Shown in pieces: positions 7,127 through 13,516 of a stretch of 13,516 bases of DNA. The stretch is from Desulfovibrio sp. Lineage in GTDB: Bacteria > Desulfobacterota > Desulfovibrionia > Desulfovibrionales > Desulfovibrionaceae. The translations under genes and the position numbers were made by a program. The stretch is taken from positions 1-13,516 of the forward strand of contig JAQVZK010000019.1 in the NCBI GenBank assembly GCA_028708195.1. The letters are read 5' to 3'. The notes beneath the pieces were generated by a model, which saw only the letters and a program-made list of their open reading frames with translations, did no database searches and was not told the DNA's origin. Within the stretch, counting starts at the first letter, position 1. The number at the start of each line of letters is the position of its first letter.

Positions 7127-8409
7127 GCAACCTTTCTGCCCCGCAGCACCCCCTCAAGACACTGAGGCAGATGCTGCGCCTCTCCTGGCGGGATTATGCG
7201 TATGAAAAGCTGCTCTCCGCCTGCGCTGTACTGGGGTTGGCCGCTGTTCTCACCCCTTTGCTGGTTCTTTATGGCGTCAAGTTTGGGGTGATGCAAACCC
7301 TTACAGACAGACTACGCAGCGAACCGCGCACTCTTGAAATTTCTCCCGTGATCAGCGGCCGCTTTTCAATGAAATATCTCGATGAACTTGCCGCGCACCC
7401 TGACGTGGCCTTTGTGCTGCCGCGCACGCGCACCATTGCCGCCACTATGGACCTTATCTCGGGCCAGGGGGGCACAGACCACACAAGCCTGCTCGTGTCG
7501 CTGGAACCCACAGCCACGGGCGATCCGCTTCTCAAGCGCTATGGCGCGGCCTCGCCCGTCATGCCTGAGCATCCCGGCAATGAAGCCATCGGCGTTTCAC
7601 TTTCGGCCACTGCTGCGGAAAAACTGCATGTCGTTGCGGGTGACACCATCACAGGGCGTGTGGAGCGCCGTTATTCAGGGCAAATGCAAAGTGTGCGCGT
7701 TACCTTGCACGTTGTGTCCGTTCTTCCCCTGGCCGCGCAGCAAAAGGATGTGGCCTTCATTCCGCTGCCCCTGCTGGAAGCCACAGAAGATTATCGTGAT
7801 GGCCGTGCAGTACCCGAACTTGACACAAGCAAAGGCTGGACAGGCGAACCGCGTCCGCAGGAGGCCCGCCTGTATCCTGGGTTCAGGCTGTACGCCAGGG
7901 ATATGGACGCTGTCATGCGCCTGCGCCAAGGCTTTGCGCAACAAAAGCTTGATGTGTACACCCATGCCGAAGAAATCGAACAGATCAACAGCCTTGCACG
8001 CGCGCTGAATCTTGTTTTTGCTCTTATTTGCGCTGCCACAGCAGCCGGGTTTCTGGCCTCCACAACCAGCAGCACCCTTGCCAGCGTAAAACGCAAGGAG
8101 CGTACCCTCGGACTGTTGGGTCTGGCGGGCTTCACCACGGGTGAACTCATGTTGCTGCCCTTGGTGCAATCCTTGCTGACAGCCCTGCTTGGCACGGCTT
8201 TGGCTTCAGGCCTGTACGCTTTGTCGGCCCTGGCCATAAATCGTCTTTTTAGTGCCAGCCTCAGCGGTATGGAGCAGGTTTGCCGTCTGTTGCCACAGCA
8301 CTTTTTGCTGGCCTTTGCAGCTGTGGCAGGGCTTGCCCTGGCTGCGGCCCTCGGGCCTGCCTTGCGGGCCGCTCGCATAGAACCTTCGGAGGTTATACGT
8401 GAAGTATAA
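7123..8409 (+). CDS. FtsX/LolC-type ABC permease, TagS-like
   Basis: The 428-residue product begins in an ATGA overlap with the ATPase stop, so the two are coupled and very likely form one transporter. One membrane helix lies at about 33-55. A large periplasmic domain of the MacB_PCD kind follows (about 56-290). Three helices at about 292-316, 340-372 and 393-412 make the FtsX domain. The cytosolic coupling segment SVKRKERTLGLLGLAG and the terminal ARIEPSEVIREV are hallmarks of LolC/LolE/MacB-type permeases. This four-helix layout belongs to mechanotransmission-type ABC systems. Next to a VWA protein and a SUMF1 protein it matches TagS, the inner-membrane partner of TagT upstream of PpkA in Pseudomonas. 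The periplasmic domain differs enough that I would not assign lipoprotein export. The permease call is strong; the TagS role is inference. Confidence 0.85.
   Translation: MSNLSAPQHPLKTLRQMLRLSWRDYAYEKLLSACAVLGLAAVLTPLLVLYGVKFGVMQTLTDRLRSEPRTLEISPVISGRFSMKYLDELAAHPDVAFVLPRTRTIAATMDLISGQGGTDHTSLLVSLEPTATGDPLLKRYGAASPVMPEHPGNEAIGVSLSATAAEKLHVVAGDTITGRVERRYSGQMQSVRVTLHVVSVLPLAAQQKDVAFIPLPLLEATEDYRDGRAVPELDTSKGWTGEPRPQEARLYPGFRLYARDMDAVMRLRQGFAQQKLDVYTHAEEIEQINSLARALNLVFALICAATAAGFLASTTSSTLASVKRKERTLGLLGLAGFTTGELMLLPLVQSLLTALLGTALASGLYALSALAINRLFSASLSGMEQVCRLLPQHFLLAFAAVAGLALAAALGPALRAARIEPSEVIREV
8388..8392 (+). promoter_or_regulatory. Shine-Dalgarno site for the GTG start at 8399
   Basis: GGAGG lies 6 bases before GTG 8399, inside the last codons of the permease gene. 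It supports the GTG start, which overlaps the upstream gene by 11 bases and provides a proper signal peptide. Confidence 0.75.
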
Positions 8410-10105
8410 GTTTTGCCATGAACCAAGCGTACTCCTCTGCAGCACGGTGGTGTTGTGCTGCCTGCTCGGCCTTACGGCATTGCCTGATCTGGCGTATGCT
8501 GCGCTGGCCCGCAAGGGCGAACTCAGCCTTGCCGATGCCAGCAATCCCAAACGTGACGAAAATGACATCATACTGCCCATGCCCTGTGACCTTAGCATGG
8601 CATTCAAGCTGGTAGCAGTGCCCGCCAAGGGACTGTTGTGGGATATGCCCATGCGGCCCGGCATAGATGACAGCGCCAATACCGACCGCGCCTTCTATGA
8701 CCGCCGCTATAATACCGCACTTTCCGGGGCATTTTCACTTGAAGACCTACCGCCAGACTGGAGAAAACTGGCCCCCAAGGGGCAAAACTACTTCTATCTT
8801 GTTGCCAAGTATGAAGTTTCAAACCTGCAGTGGCAAGCTGTTATGAACAATACCTGCCCAGTGATGCAGCCCCTCGCTGCCGACGCCGCCAAACCCGCCA
8901 CCGACATGAGCTGGTACGCGGCCGTGGACTTTACACAAAAATACACAGCCTGGCTTTTGCAGAATTCGCCCCAGTCTTTGCCGCGCTTTTCAGGCGACAG
9001 CCGCAATGTGGGCTTTGTGCGGCTGCCTACGGAAACAGAATGGGAATACGCCGCGCGCGGCGGCCATATGGCAGGCAGCCAGCAGATTTTGCAGGAAGAT
9101 TTTTTCGCCCTGCCAGCTGAAGCCAGCAAGGCAGACTACGCCGTTTACCGGCCAGAGGGTTCGGCGCGCGTTGAAGACACTGCCAATATAGGCTCACGCA
9201 AGCCCAATCCCCTTGGGATATATGACACGGCTGGCAATGCCGCCGAAATGGTGCTGGACGCCTTTCGCTTTTCACTGGCAGGGCGTTTGCACGGCTCTGC
9301 TGGCGGCTTTGTGCGCAAGGGCGGTTCTTTTCTTTCTGGCGAAGCCGAAATAGTGCCCGGCCGCCGTGAAGAAACCCCCTTCTTTATGGCAGACGGCCCG
9401 GCCCACTCGCGTGATATGGGCTTTCGTCCTGTCATTTCGGGCATTAATACGCCCGGTGGCAACCGCCCAGAGGAACTGCAGGCAGAATGGAACAGGGCTG
9501 GCGAATCAATGTCCGCAGCAGGTTACGGCAAGCAGGCCGCGCGTAACCCTCTTGAAGAGCTTGACCGCCTGATGGTAGCCGTCTCTAACGAGGGCGTGAA
9601 AAAAAACCTTCAGGAGCTGCGCAATACCATCAAAGAAAATAATATCATGCTTGAGCGGCAAAAGCAGCTTGAGGCACAATCGCTCTTGCGCACTGGCGTG
9701 TACATGACAGAAACTATCCGCAATTACTCCATCAGGCGCAAGTCGCTGCAATCACAGCTTGAGAGTATGCAAAGAGACAGCAAGGCCTCCAAAGGGGCCG
9801 AGCTTGAAAAACTGCGCAAGATAATGGATACTGCGCACAGAGGGCTTTTCATGCTGGATACCAGCCTGGACAAGTCGTTGACCTTTTATCGCAGCAAGGT
9901 GGAGGATGGCGCGCAATTGACGCCAGAAACACTGTCGGCAGCCTATGACTCTTTGAGCAAAGACTTCAACAGCAGTGACCCCTTCAACGAAAACATGCGG
10001 CTCAATCTTGAGTTGTACCGCAGACATGTAGACTTGTTCCGAAAAAACATGGCCTTGCCGCGTGAGACCATGCAAAAGGAAATTTTGGAACGTCGCTTTC
10101 AGTAG
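8399..10105 (+). CDS. Secreted SUMF1 (formylglycine-enzyme fold) protein with helical tail, TagR-like
   Basis: The 568-residue product has a signal peptide (hydrophobic 11-28, probable cut AYA|AL after residue 34) with no lipobox. Residues about 70-345 carry the SUMF1/FGE landmarks: YLVAKYEVSNLQWQAVM, MSWYAAVDF, RLPTETEWEYAARGG (208-222), PLGIYDTAGNAAEMV, VRKGGSF (305-311) and MGFRPV (340-345). After GGSF, where true FGE enzymes place their paired catalytic cysteines, the sequence is LSGEAEIVPGRREE, with no cysteine. The domain is therefore probably a non-catalytic binding module, as in TagR. Residues about 356-568 form a long charged helical, partly coiled-coil tail, such as LRNTIKENNIMLERQKQLEA. 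TagR is a periplasmic SUMF1 protein that promotes PpkA activation, which fits the VWA and ABC genes upstream. The SUMF1 call is secure; the TagR-type role is inferred from context. Confidence 0.85.
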   Translation: MKYKFCHEPSVLLCSTVVLCCLLGLTALPDLAYAALARKGELSLADASNPKRDENDIILPMPCDLSMAFKLVAVPAKGLLWDMPMRPGIDDSANTDRAFYDRRYNTALSGAFSLEDLPPDWRKLAPKGQNYFYLVAKYEVSNLQWQAVMNNTCPVMQPLAADAAKPATDMSWYAAVDFTQKYTAWLLQNSPQSLPRFSGDSRNVGFVRLPTETEWEYAARGGHMAGSQQILQEDFFALPAEASKADYAVYRPEGSARVEDTANIGSRKPNPLGIYDTAGNAAEMVLDAFRFSLAGRLHGSAGGFVRKGGSFLSGEAEIVPGRREETPFFMADGPAHSRDMGFRPVISGINTPGGNRPEELQAEWNRAGESMSAAGYGKQAARNPLEELDRLMVAVSNEGVKKNLQELRNTIKENNIMLERQKQLEAQSLLRTGVYMTETIRNYSIRRKSLQSQLESMQRDSKASKGAELEKLRKIMDTAHRGLFMLDTSLDKSLTFYRSKVEDGAQLTPETLSAAYDSLSKDFNSSDPFNENMRLNLELYRRHVDLFRKNMALPRETMQKEILERRFQ

Positions 10106-10107
10106 CT

Positions 10108-10114
10108 AAAGGAG
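10108..10114 (+). promoter_or_regulatory. Strong Shine-Dalgarno site of the dehydrogenase gene
   Basis: AAAGGAG lies 5 bases before ATG 10120, in the 14-base gap after the SUMF1 stop. It gives this gene efficient translation of its own even if it shares the upstream transcript. Confidence 0.7.
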
Positions 10115-10119
10115 TTTTT

Positions 10120-11022
10120 ATGGCAGATAAAATGCGCATTGGATGGATTGGCACTGGCGTTATGGGCTTGTCAATGGCGGGGCACCTGCAGGACGCAGGC
10201 TACCCCCTGACCGTGTACAACCGTACCCGCGCCAAGGCTGAACATCTTCTTGCCAAGGGGGCGCAGTGGGCTGATACCCCGCGTGAAGTTGCCGCCAAAT
10301 CCGATGTGGTCTTTACCATTGTAAGCTACCCGCGCGATGTGGAAAGTGTGATTCTTGGCGAAAACGGCGTCCTGCAAGGTCTGGCCTCTGGCGGCATTGT
10401 TTGTGACATGAGCACCTCAAGCCCCGTTCTTGCCGAACGCATCGCCGAGGTTGCCCTTCAGCAGGGTTGCGTTTCTATGGATGCGCCTGTTACCGGCGGC
10501 GACATCGGTGCCCGTAACGCTACGCTCTCCATCTTTGTGGGGGGCGACAAAGAAGGGTCTGAAAAGCTTGAGCCCTGCTTCAACCTGATGGGCAAAAGCG
10601 TTCTGCACTGCGGCGCGGCTGGTTTTGGTCAGAAGGCCAAGCTGGCCAACCAGGTGGCCATTGCTGGCGTCATGATAAGCGTCTGCGAGTCCTGCCTTTT
10701 TGCGCAGGAATCAGGCCTTGACGTGGCCAAGTGGCTGGAACTTGTGGTACCGGGCTCTGGTGGCAGCAATGCCCTCAATACCCTTGGTCGCCGCATTCTC
10801 AAAAAGGATTATGACCCCGGCTTTTTCATCAATCACTTCATCAAAGACCTTGGCCTCTGCCTTGAAGAATGCCGCCGCATGCAGATTGTGCTGCCCGGCA
10901 TAAGTCTGGCCGATGAGCTGTACCGCAGCATGCAGGCCAGAGGCCAGGGCGACCTGGGCACGCAGGCGCTTATTGACTGCCTTGTCACACTTTCTGGCAA
11001 GCAGTGGAACGCGCACAGCTAA
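10120..11022 (+). CDS. NAD(P)-dependent beta-hydroxyacid dehydrogenase (3-hydroxyisobutyrate dehydrogenase family)
   Basis: The 300-residue cytosolic enzyme has the usual family length. The Rossmann motif is WIGTGVMG (9-16). NRT (34-36) follows strand two, where an arginine usually means NADPH preference. The substrate segment is DAPVTGGDIGARNATLSIFV (121-140). The catalytic lysine should be K174 in GQKAKLANQ, with N177 contacting substrate. The family reversibly reduces small semialdehydes or 2-oxo acids: 3-hydroxyisobutyrate, tartronate semialdehyde, glyoxylate or succinic semialdehyde. The motifs do not fix which; the variant NATL in place of the common GTL is unusual. It lies 14 bases after the SUMF1 gene, so it may be cotranscribed with it, yet it has no evident link to envelope signalling. 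A GC-rich hairpin follows its stop. Confidence 0.85.
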   Translation: MADKMRIGWIGTGVMGLSMAGHLQDAGYPLTVYNRTRAKAEHLLAKGAQWADTPREVAAKSDVVFTIVSYPRDVESVILGENGVLQGLASGGIVCDMSTSSPVLAERIAEVALQQGCVSMDAPVTGGDIGARNATLSIFVGGDKEGSEKLEPCFNLMGKSVLHCGAAGFGQKAKLANQVAIAGVMISVCESCLFAQESGLDVAKWLELVVPGSGGSNALNTLGRRILKKDYDPGFFINHFIKDLGLCLEECRRMQIVLPGISLADELYRSMQARGQGDLGTQALIDCLVTLSGKQWNAHS

Positions 11023-11033
11023 AATAGCCTTTT

Positions 11034-11063
11034 ACCGCCCGGCGGCGTTGTCTGCCGGGCGGT
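11034..11063 (+). terminator. GC-rich hairpin without a U-tract after the dehydrogenase gene
   Basis: ACCGCCCGGC (11034-11043) pairs perfectly with GCCGGGCGGT (11054-11063) around a 10-base loop, 11 bases after the stop codon. No T-run follows, so it is not a classical intrinsic terminator. It may be a weak or factor-assisted terminator or an mRNA-stabilising structure. Apart from this hairpin I see no clear promoter or gene in the 100-base gap. Confidence 0.5.
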
Positions 11064-11112
11064 TCGCCTGCATGACGCGCCTGCGCCCCTCTTCTTGGGC
11101 AAATTAGTCCGT

Positions 11113-11117
11113 GGAGG
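11113..11117 (+). promoter_or_regulatory. Shine-Dalgarno site that sets the branching enzyme start
   Basis: GGAGG (within TGGAGG) lies 5 bases before ATG 11123. It makes the in-frame GTG at 11111 an unlikely start, because that codon precedes and adjoins the site itself. Confidence 0.75.
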
Positions 11118-11122
11118 CCGCC

Positions 11123-13174
11123 ATGATCCAGAACATCCCGCAAAATCCCTTGCAGGACCCTGAACTTGAATCTTACTGTTCTTTCTTTCTGGCAAGAAGG
11201 GACAGATTCAATGCCGAAATGGAGCGCGTAAAGGGCCTCCACGGATCCTTGCGCTCCTATGCCAACCTGCACACGACCCTCGGGGTGCATGCCGCAAAGA
11301 ACACCTCGGGAACCCCCATCTGGCGTCTGCGCGAATATATGCCCAATGCGGCCGCACTATGGTTGACCACCGACAAGCTCAATTTTCAGCGCCACGCACA
11401 CTATCAGTACCATCTCAATAATGGCGGCTTTTTTGAGCTCACTCTGCCGCAGGATGCGCTGGAGCACGGCACGTATATGGAACTGCGTGTGCAGGCCGAT
11501 GATGCCGCCACTGAAGACGCGCAGGGCCGTGCCTTGCGCAGGGTGCCCGCCTTTGCCAATTGGGTTGAGCAGGACCAGACCATGCCGGGCCAATGGTGCG
11601 CCCGCCTCTGGCAACCGGAGCAGCCCTTTGGCTTCAAGCACCGCAGGCCACATCTGGAGGCTTTTCCGCGAATTTATGAGGCGCATGTGGGCATGGCACA
11701 ACCTGCCCTGCACCACAGTGGCGACAGCGTAGGCAGCTATGCCAGCTTTACGCGCCATATGCTGCCCCTCATCCGCAAACGCGGATACACCGTAGTGCAG
11801 CTTATGGGCATTCTTGAGCACCCCCTGTACCGCTCTTTTGGCTATCAGGTCAGCAGCTACTTTGCGCCGTCTTCACGGTATGGCACGCCAGACGAATTCA
11901 AGGCGCTGGTCGATGCCGCACACGGGCTTGGCCTTGCGGTTGTGCTCGACATTCCGCACGGGCACGCCTGCCCAAATACAGAGCAGGGTTTGGCGCAGTA
12001 CGACGGCAGTAATTACTTCTTCACCAGTGAACTAAACCAGTGGGGAACGCCATCCTTTGATTTCAGTCAGGAGATGGCACGCCGCTTTCTGCTTTCCAAC
12101 TGCCGCTACTGGCTTGAAGAGTATCGGGTTGACGGCTTTCGCTTTGATGCTGTCGGCAACATCCTGTATCACGATCACGGCCGGGATGATGATTTCATCC
12201 ATGTCAGCCATTGCTTCTATGACAAAGTGGGCCTGCCGCGCACCAATGATAAAGGCGAACTGTACCTGTGCATGGCCAACACGCTTATCCACCAGATATC
12301 TCACTCTGCCCTTTCCATTGCCGAAGAGTTTTCAGGCATGCCGGGGCTGACCTGTCAGCCGGAGCACGGCGGGCTCGGTTTTGACTACCGCTTTGCGATG
12401 GGTATACCGGACTACTGGTCCAAGTGCGTTGAAGAACCACGCGACATGGGCAGCCTGTGGTACGAAATGACGAACTATCGCCCGTATGACCGCACCATCA
12501 GCTATGTGGAGTGCCACGACCAGTGCATTAATGGCGAGGATGCCATGATCTGGCGGCTGCTTGGCAACCGTATGTACAGCCACATGTCTGTTTTAACTGA
12601 CAACTGGCACGTGTCGCGCGGACTCGCCTTTTATCGGCTCATGCGCTTGATCACGCTGGCAACGGCTGATGCGGGCTATCTGAATTTTATGGGTAACGAA
12701 TTTGGTCACCCCGAATGGCTGGACGCCGAGGCTTACGCCCACAGGCAGTGGCATCTGGCCGATTCTCCCGAACTCAGGTACAGCCTTCTGGCAGCCTGGG
12801 ATAAGGCGCAGATGCTTGAGCTTGTTCGGCCTCACCTTGAGAGCTTTTGCCAGAAGCCTGTTTTTCGCTTTATTCATGAAGAAAAACGCCTGCTGGCCTT
12901 TGAGCGCGGCCATTTGCTTTTTGTGTTTAACTTTCACGAGCTTGAGGCGCAAAAATCCATGACTTTTGCCGTCACCCCCGGCAAATATGTTGAGATGATA
13001 AGTTCTGATACAAAACGCTTTGGCGGGCACGGCAACCTTGATTCTAACGGCGTCGAGGGTGCCAAGGGCCATGTGACGGAGCATTTTACCACCCCCCTGC
13101 CAGACCGGCAGGAGGCGGATATTCGCCTGTATTTGCCGCCATTGGTGGGGCTTGCCCTGGTTCGCAAAAAATAA
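11123..13174 (+). CDS. Eukaryote-type GH13 1,4-alpha-glucan branching enzyme-like protein
   Basis: The 683-residue protein resembles eukaryotic glycogen branching enzyme (GBE1 type, GH13 subfamily 8) more than bacterial GlgB. Shared features are RIYEAHVGMA, the stretch GYTVVQLMGILEHPLYRSFG, SSYFAPSSRYGTPDEFK and FRFDAVGNILYHDHG. GH13 region I is D276-IPHGH, where the family usually has DVVHSH. The nucleophile should be D342, the acid/base E401 in SIAEEFSGMP, and the third acid D466 in VECHDQ, where the family usually has SHDQ. An N-terminal CBM48-like region covers about 40-160 and a C-terminal beta domain about 585-683. The enzyme would cut alpha-1,4 glucan and rejoin it through alpha-1,6 bonds in cytosolic glycogen synthesis. 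All three catalytic acids are present, so activity is plausible, but the altered subsites could change specificity. No other glycogen gene is in the window. Confidence 0.8.
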   Translation: MIQNIPQNPLQDPELESYCSFFLARRDRFNAEMERVKGLHGSLRSYANLHTTLGVHAAKNTSGTPIWRLREYMPNAAALWLTTDKLNFQRHAHYQYHLNNGGFFELTLPQDALEHGTYMELRVQADDAATEDAQGRALRRVPAFANWVEQDQTMPGQWCARLWQPEQPFGFKHRRPHLEAFPRIYEAHVGMAQPALHHSGDSVGSYASFTRHMLPLIRKRGYTVVQLMGILEHPLYRSFGYQVSSYFAPSSRYGTPDEFKALVDAAHGLGLAVVLDIPHGHACPNTEQGLAQYDGSNYFFTSELNQWGTPSFDFSQEMARRFLLSNCRYWLEEYRVDGFRFDAVGNILYHDHGRDDDFIHVSHCFYDKVGLPRTNDKGELYLCMANTLIHQISHSALSIAEEFSGMPGLTCQPEHGGLGFDYRFAMGIPDYWSKCVEEPRDMGSLWYEMTNYRPYDRTISYVECHDQCINGEDAMIWRLLGNRMYSHMSVLTDNWHVSRGLAFYRLMRLITLATADAGYLNFMGNEFGHPEWLDAEAYAHRQWHLADSPELRYSLLAAWDKAQMLELVRPHLESFCQKPVFRFIHEEKRLLAFERGHLLFVFNFHELEAQKSMTFAVTPGKYVEMISSDTKRFGGHGNLDSNGVEGAKGHVTEHFTTPLPDRQEADIRLYLPPLVGLALVRKK

Positions 13175-13187
13175 TTTAGAAAATGTG

Positions 13188-13217
13188 TTGACAGACCAGG
13201 TGCTTCAGCGTAGTTAT
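13188..13217 (+). promoter_or_regulatory. Probable tRNA-Pro promoter
   Basis: A perfect TTGACA (-35) lies at 13188-13193, just past the branching enzyme stop. Seventeen bases later, TAGTTAT (13211-13217) sits where the -10 box should be, although its match to TATAAT is poor. The CCTCGCG stretch after it is GC-rich, like the discriminators of growth-rate-controlled stable RNA promoters. Position and spacing fit transcription starting a few bases before the tRNA. Confidence 0.5.
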
Positions 13218-13228
13218 CTACCTCGCGT

Positions 13229-13305
13229 CGGGATGTAGCGCAGCCTGGGAGCGCACTTGAATGGGGTTCAAGGGGTCGAAGGTTCAAATCCTTTCATCCC
13301 GACCA
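13229..13305 (+). tRNA. tRNA-Pro, anticodon GGG, with encoded CCA
   Basis: The 77-base gene folds into a full cloverleaf. The acceptor stem CGGGATG pairs with CATCCCG, and the C1-G72 pair is typical of bacterial proline tRNA. The D-stem is GCGC/GCGC. The anticodon stem CTTGA/TCAAG encloses loop ATGGGGT, with anticodon GGG at 13263-13265 followed by G37. The T-arm is GAAGG-TTCAAAT-CCTTT with one G-T wobble. Discriminator A and CCA (13303-13305) are encoded. It reads CCC and CCU codons. Confidence 0.96.
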
Positions 13306-13312
13306 GAGATTT

Positions 13313-13354
13313 AAAGGGAATTCATGAAAACATGAATTCCCTTTTCTCGTTTTT
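13313..13354 (+). terminator. Rho-independent terminator of the tRNA gene
   Basis: A perfect 14-bp stem (AAAGGGAATTCATG, 13313-13326, with its complement at 13331-13344) closes on an AAAA loop, starting 8 bases after the tRNA. It is followed by TTCTCG and a T-run (13350-13354). GAGA (13306-13309) can also pair with TCTC (13345-13348), lengthening the stem across a small bulge. Confidence 0.85.
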
Positions 13355-13363
13355 GTGGCTTCA

Positions 13364-13437
13364 GCCCGTTGGGGGCTCTACACCAAAGACGGCTCTACAC
13401 CAAAGACGGGGGCAAGCCCCTTCGACGGGCAGTTTTT
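13364..13437 (+). repeat. Imperfect inverted repeat followed by T-run, no gene
   Basis: GCCCGTTGGGGGCT (13364-13377) is an imperfect complement of AGCCCCTTCGACGGGC (13415-13430), and TTTTT follows at 13433-13437. This could be a second terminator-like stem or a decayed repeat element. A small nested hairpin GGGG-CAAG-CCCC (13409-13420) competes with it. From here to the window end I see no gene, RNA or promoter. Confidence 0.5.
13374..13407 (+). repeat. Tandem duplication of a 17-bp unit
   Basis: GGCTCTACACCAAAGAC occurs twice head to tail without a mismatch (13374-13390 and 13391-13407), followed by GG as the start of a third copy. It sits in the loop of the larger inverted repeat. A perfect duplication suggests a recent slippage event. 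Confidence 0.9.
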
Positions 13438-13516
13438 CCGACAGGTTTCTGAACGATTCCCCAGCCATTTCAGCAGCACAAAACACGCACACGCAGGCGG
13501 TAGTTTTCGAAGTTAC

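Noticed and set aside
8399..8500. SUMF1 protein as an outer-membrane lipoprotein
   Set aside because: The cysteines in the signal region are not in a lipobox, and AYA|AL is a normal signal peptidase I site.
11064..11112. Promoter for the branching enzyme gene
   Set aside because: I found no pair of -35 and -10 boxes at acceptable spacing.
13229..13516. Phage attachment site at the tRNA-Pro 3' end
   Set aside because: No direct repeat of the tRNA 3' end and no integrase gene occur in the window.
1..13516. CRISPR array or insertion sequence
   Set aside because: No regularly spaced repeats, transposase-like frame or terminal inverted repeats with target duplications were seen.

Overview
The window looks like chromosomal DNA of a moderately GC-rich Gram-negative bacterium. 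My best guess is a Desulfovibrio-like sulfate reducer, judging from codon use, gene styles and the eukaryote-type branching enzyme. That assignment is inference and no marker gene here proves it. All genes lie on the + strand.

Region 1 (1-10105) is a tight run of seven genes that reads as one operon; gaps are at most 26 bases and two junctions overlap. It opens inside the 3' end of a srfB-like gene, which carries an apparent one-base frameshift near position 85. It continues with srfC, a large P-loop GTPase-like protein. Next come a single-pass membrane protein with Sel1-like repeats and a secreted protein with an SH3-like region and a von Willebrand A (VWA) domain. The run ends with a LolD-like ABC ATPase, an FtsX/LolC-type permease, and a secreted formylglycine-enzyme-fold (SUMF1) protein without the catalytic cysteines. 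The last four match, in fold and order, the envelope half of the threonine-phosphorylation pathway that switches on some type VI secretion systems (the VWA half of PpkA, then TagT, TagS, TagR). Here they follow SrfB/SrfC, and no secretion-apparatus gene is visible. I infer an envelope-sensing or mechanical signalling device that joins a periplasmic VWA/SUMF1/ABC module to the cytosolic SrfB-SrfC pair. This is the most interesting part of the window.

Region 2 (10106-13174) is metabolic. It holds an NADPH-type beta-hydroxyacid dehydrogenase of the 3-hydroxyisobutyrate dehydrogenase/tartronate semialdehyde reductase family, only 14 bases after the SUMF1 gene. After a strong GC-rich hairpin comes a eukaryote-type GH13 1,4-alpha-glucan branching enzyme. 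Neither has an obvious link to region 1.

Region 3 (13175-13516) holds a tRNA-Pro(GGG) gene with encoded CCA, a consensus -35 box, and a perfect 14-bp stem terminator. About 170 non-coding bases follow, with a 17-bp tandem duplication inside a larger inverted repeat and no gene that I can see.
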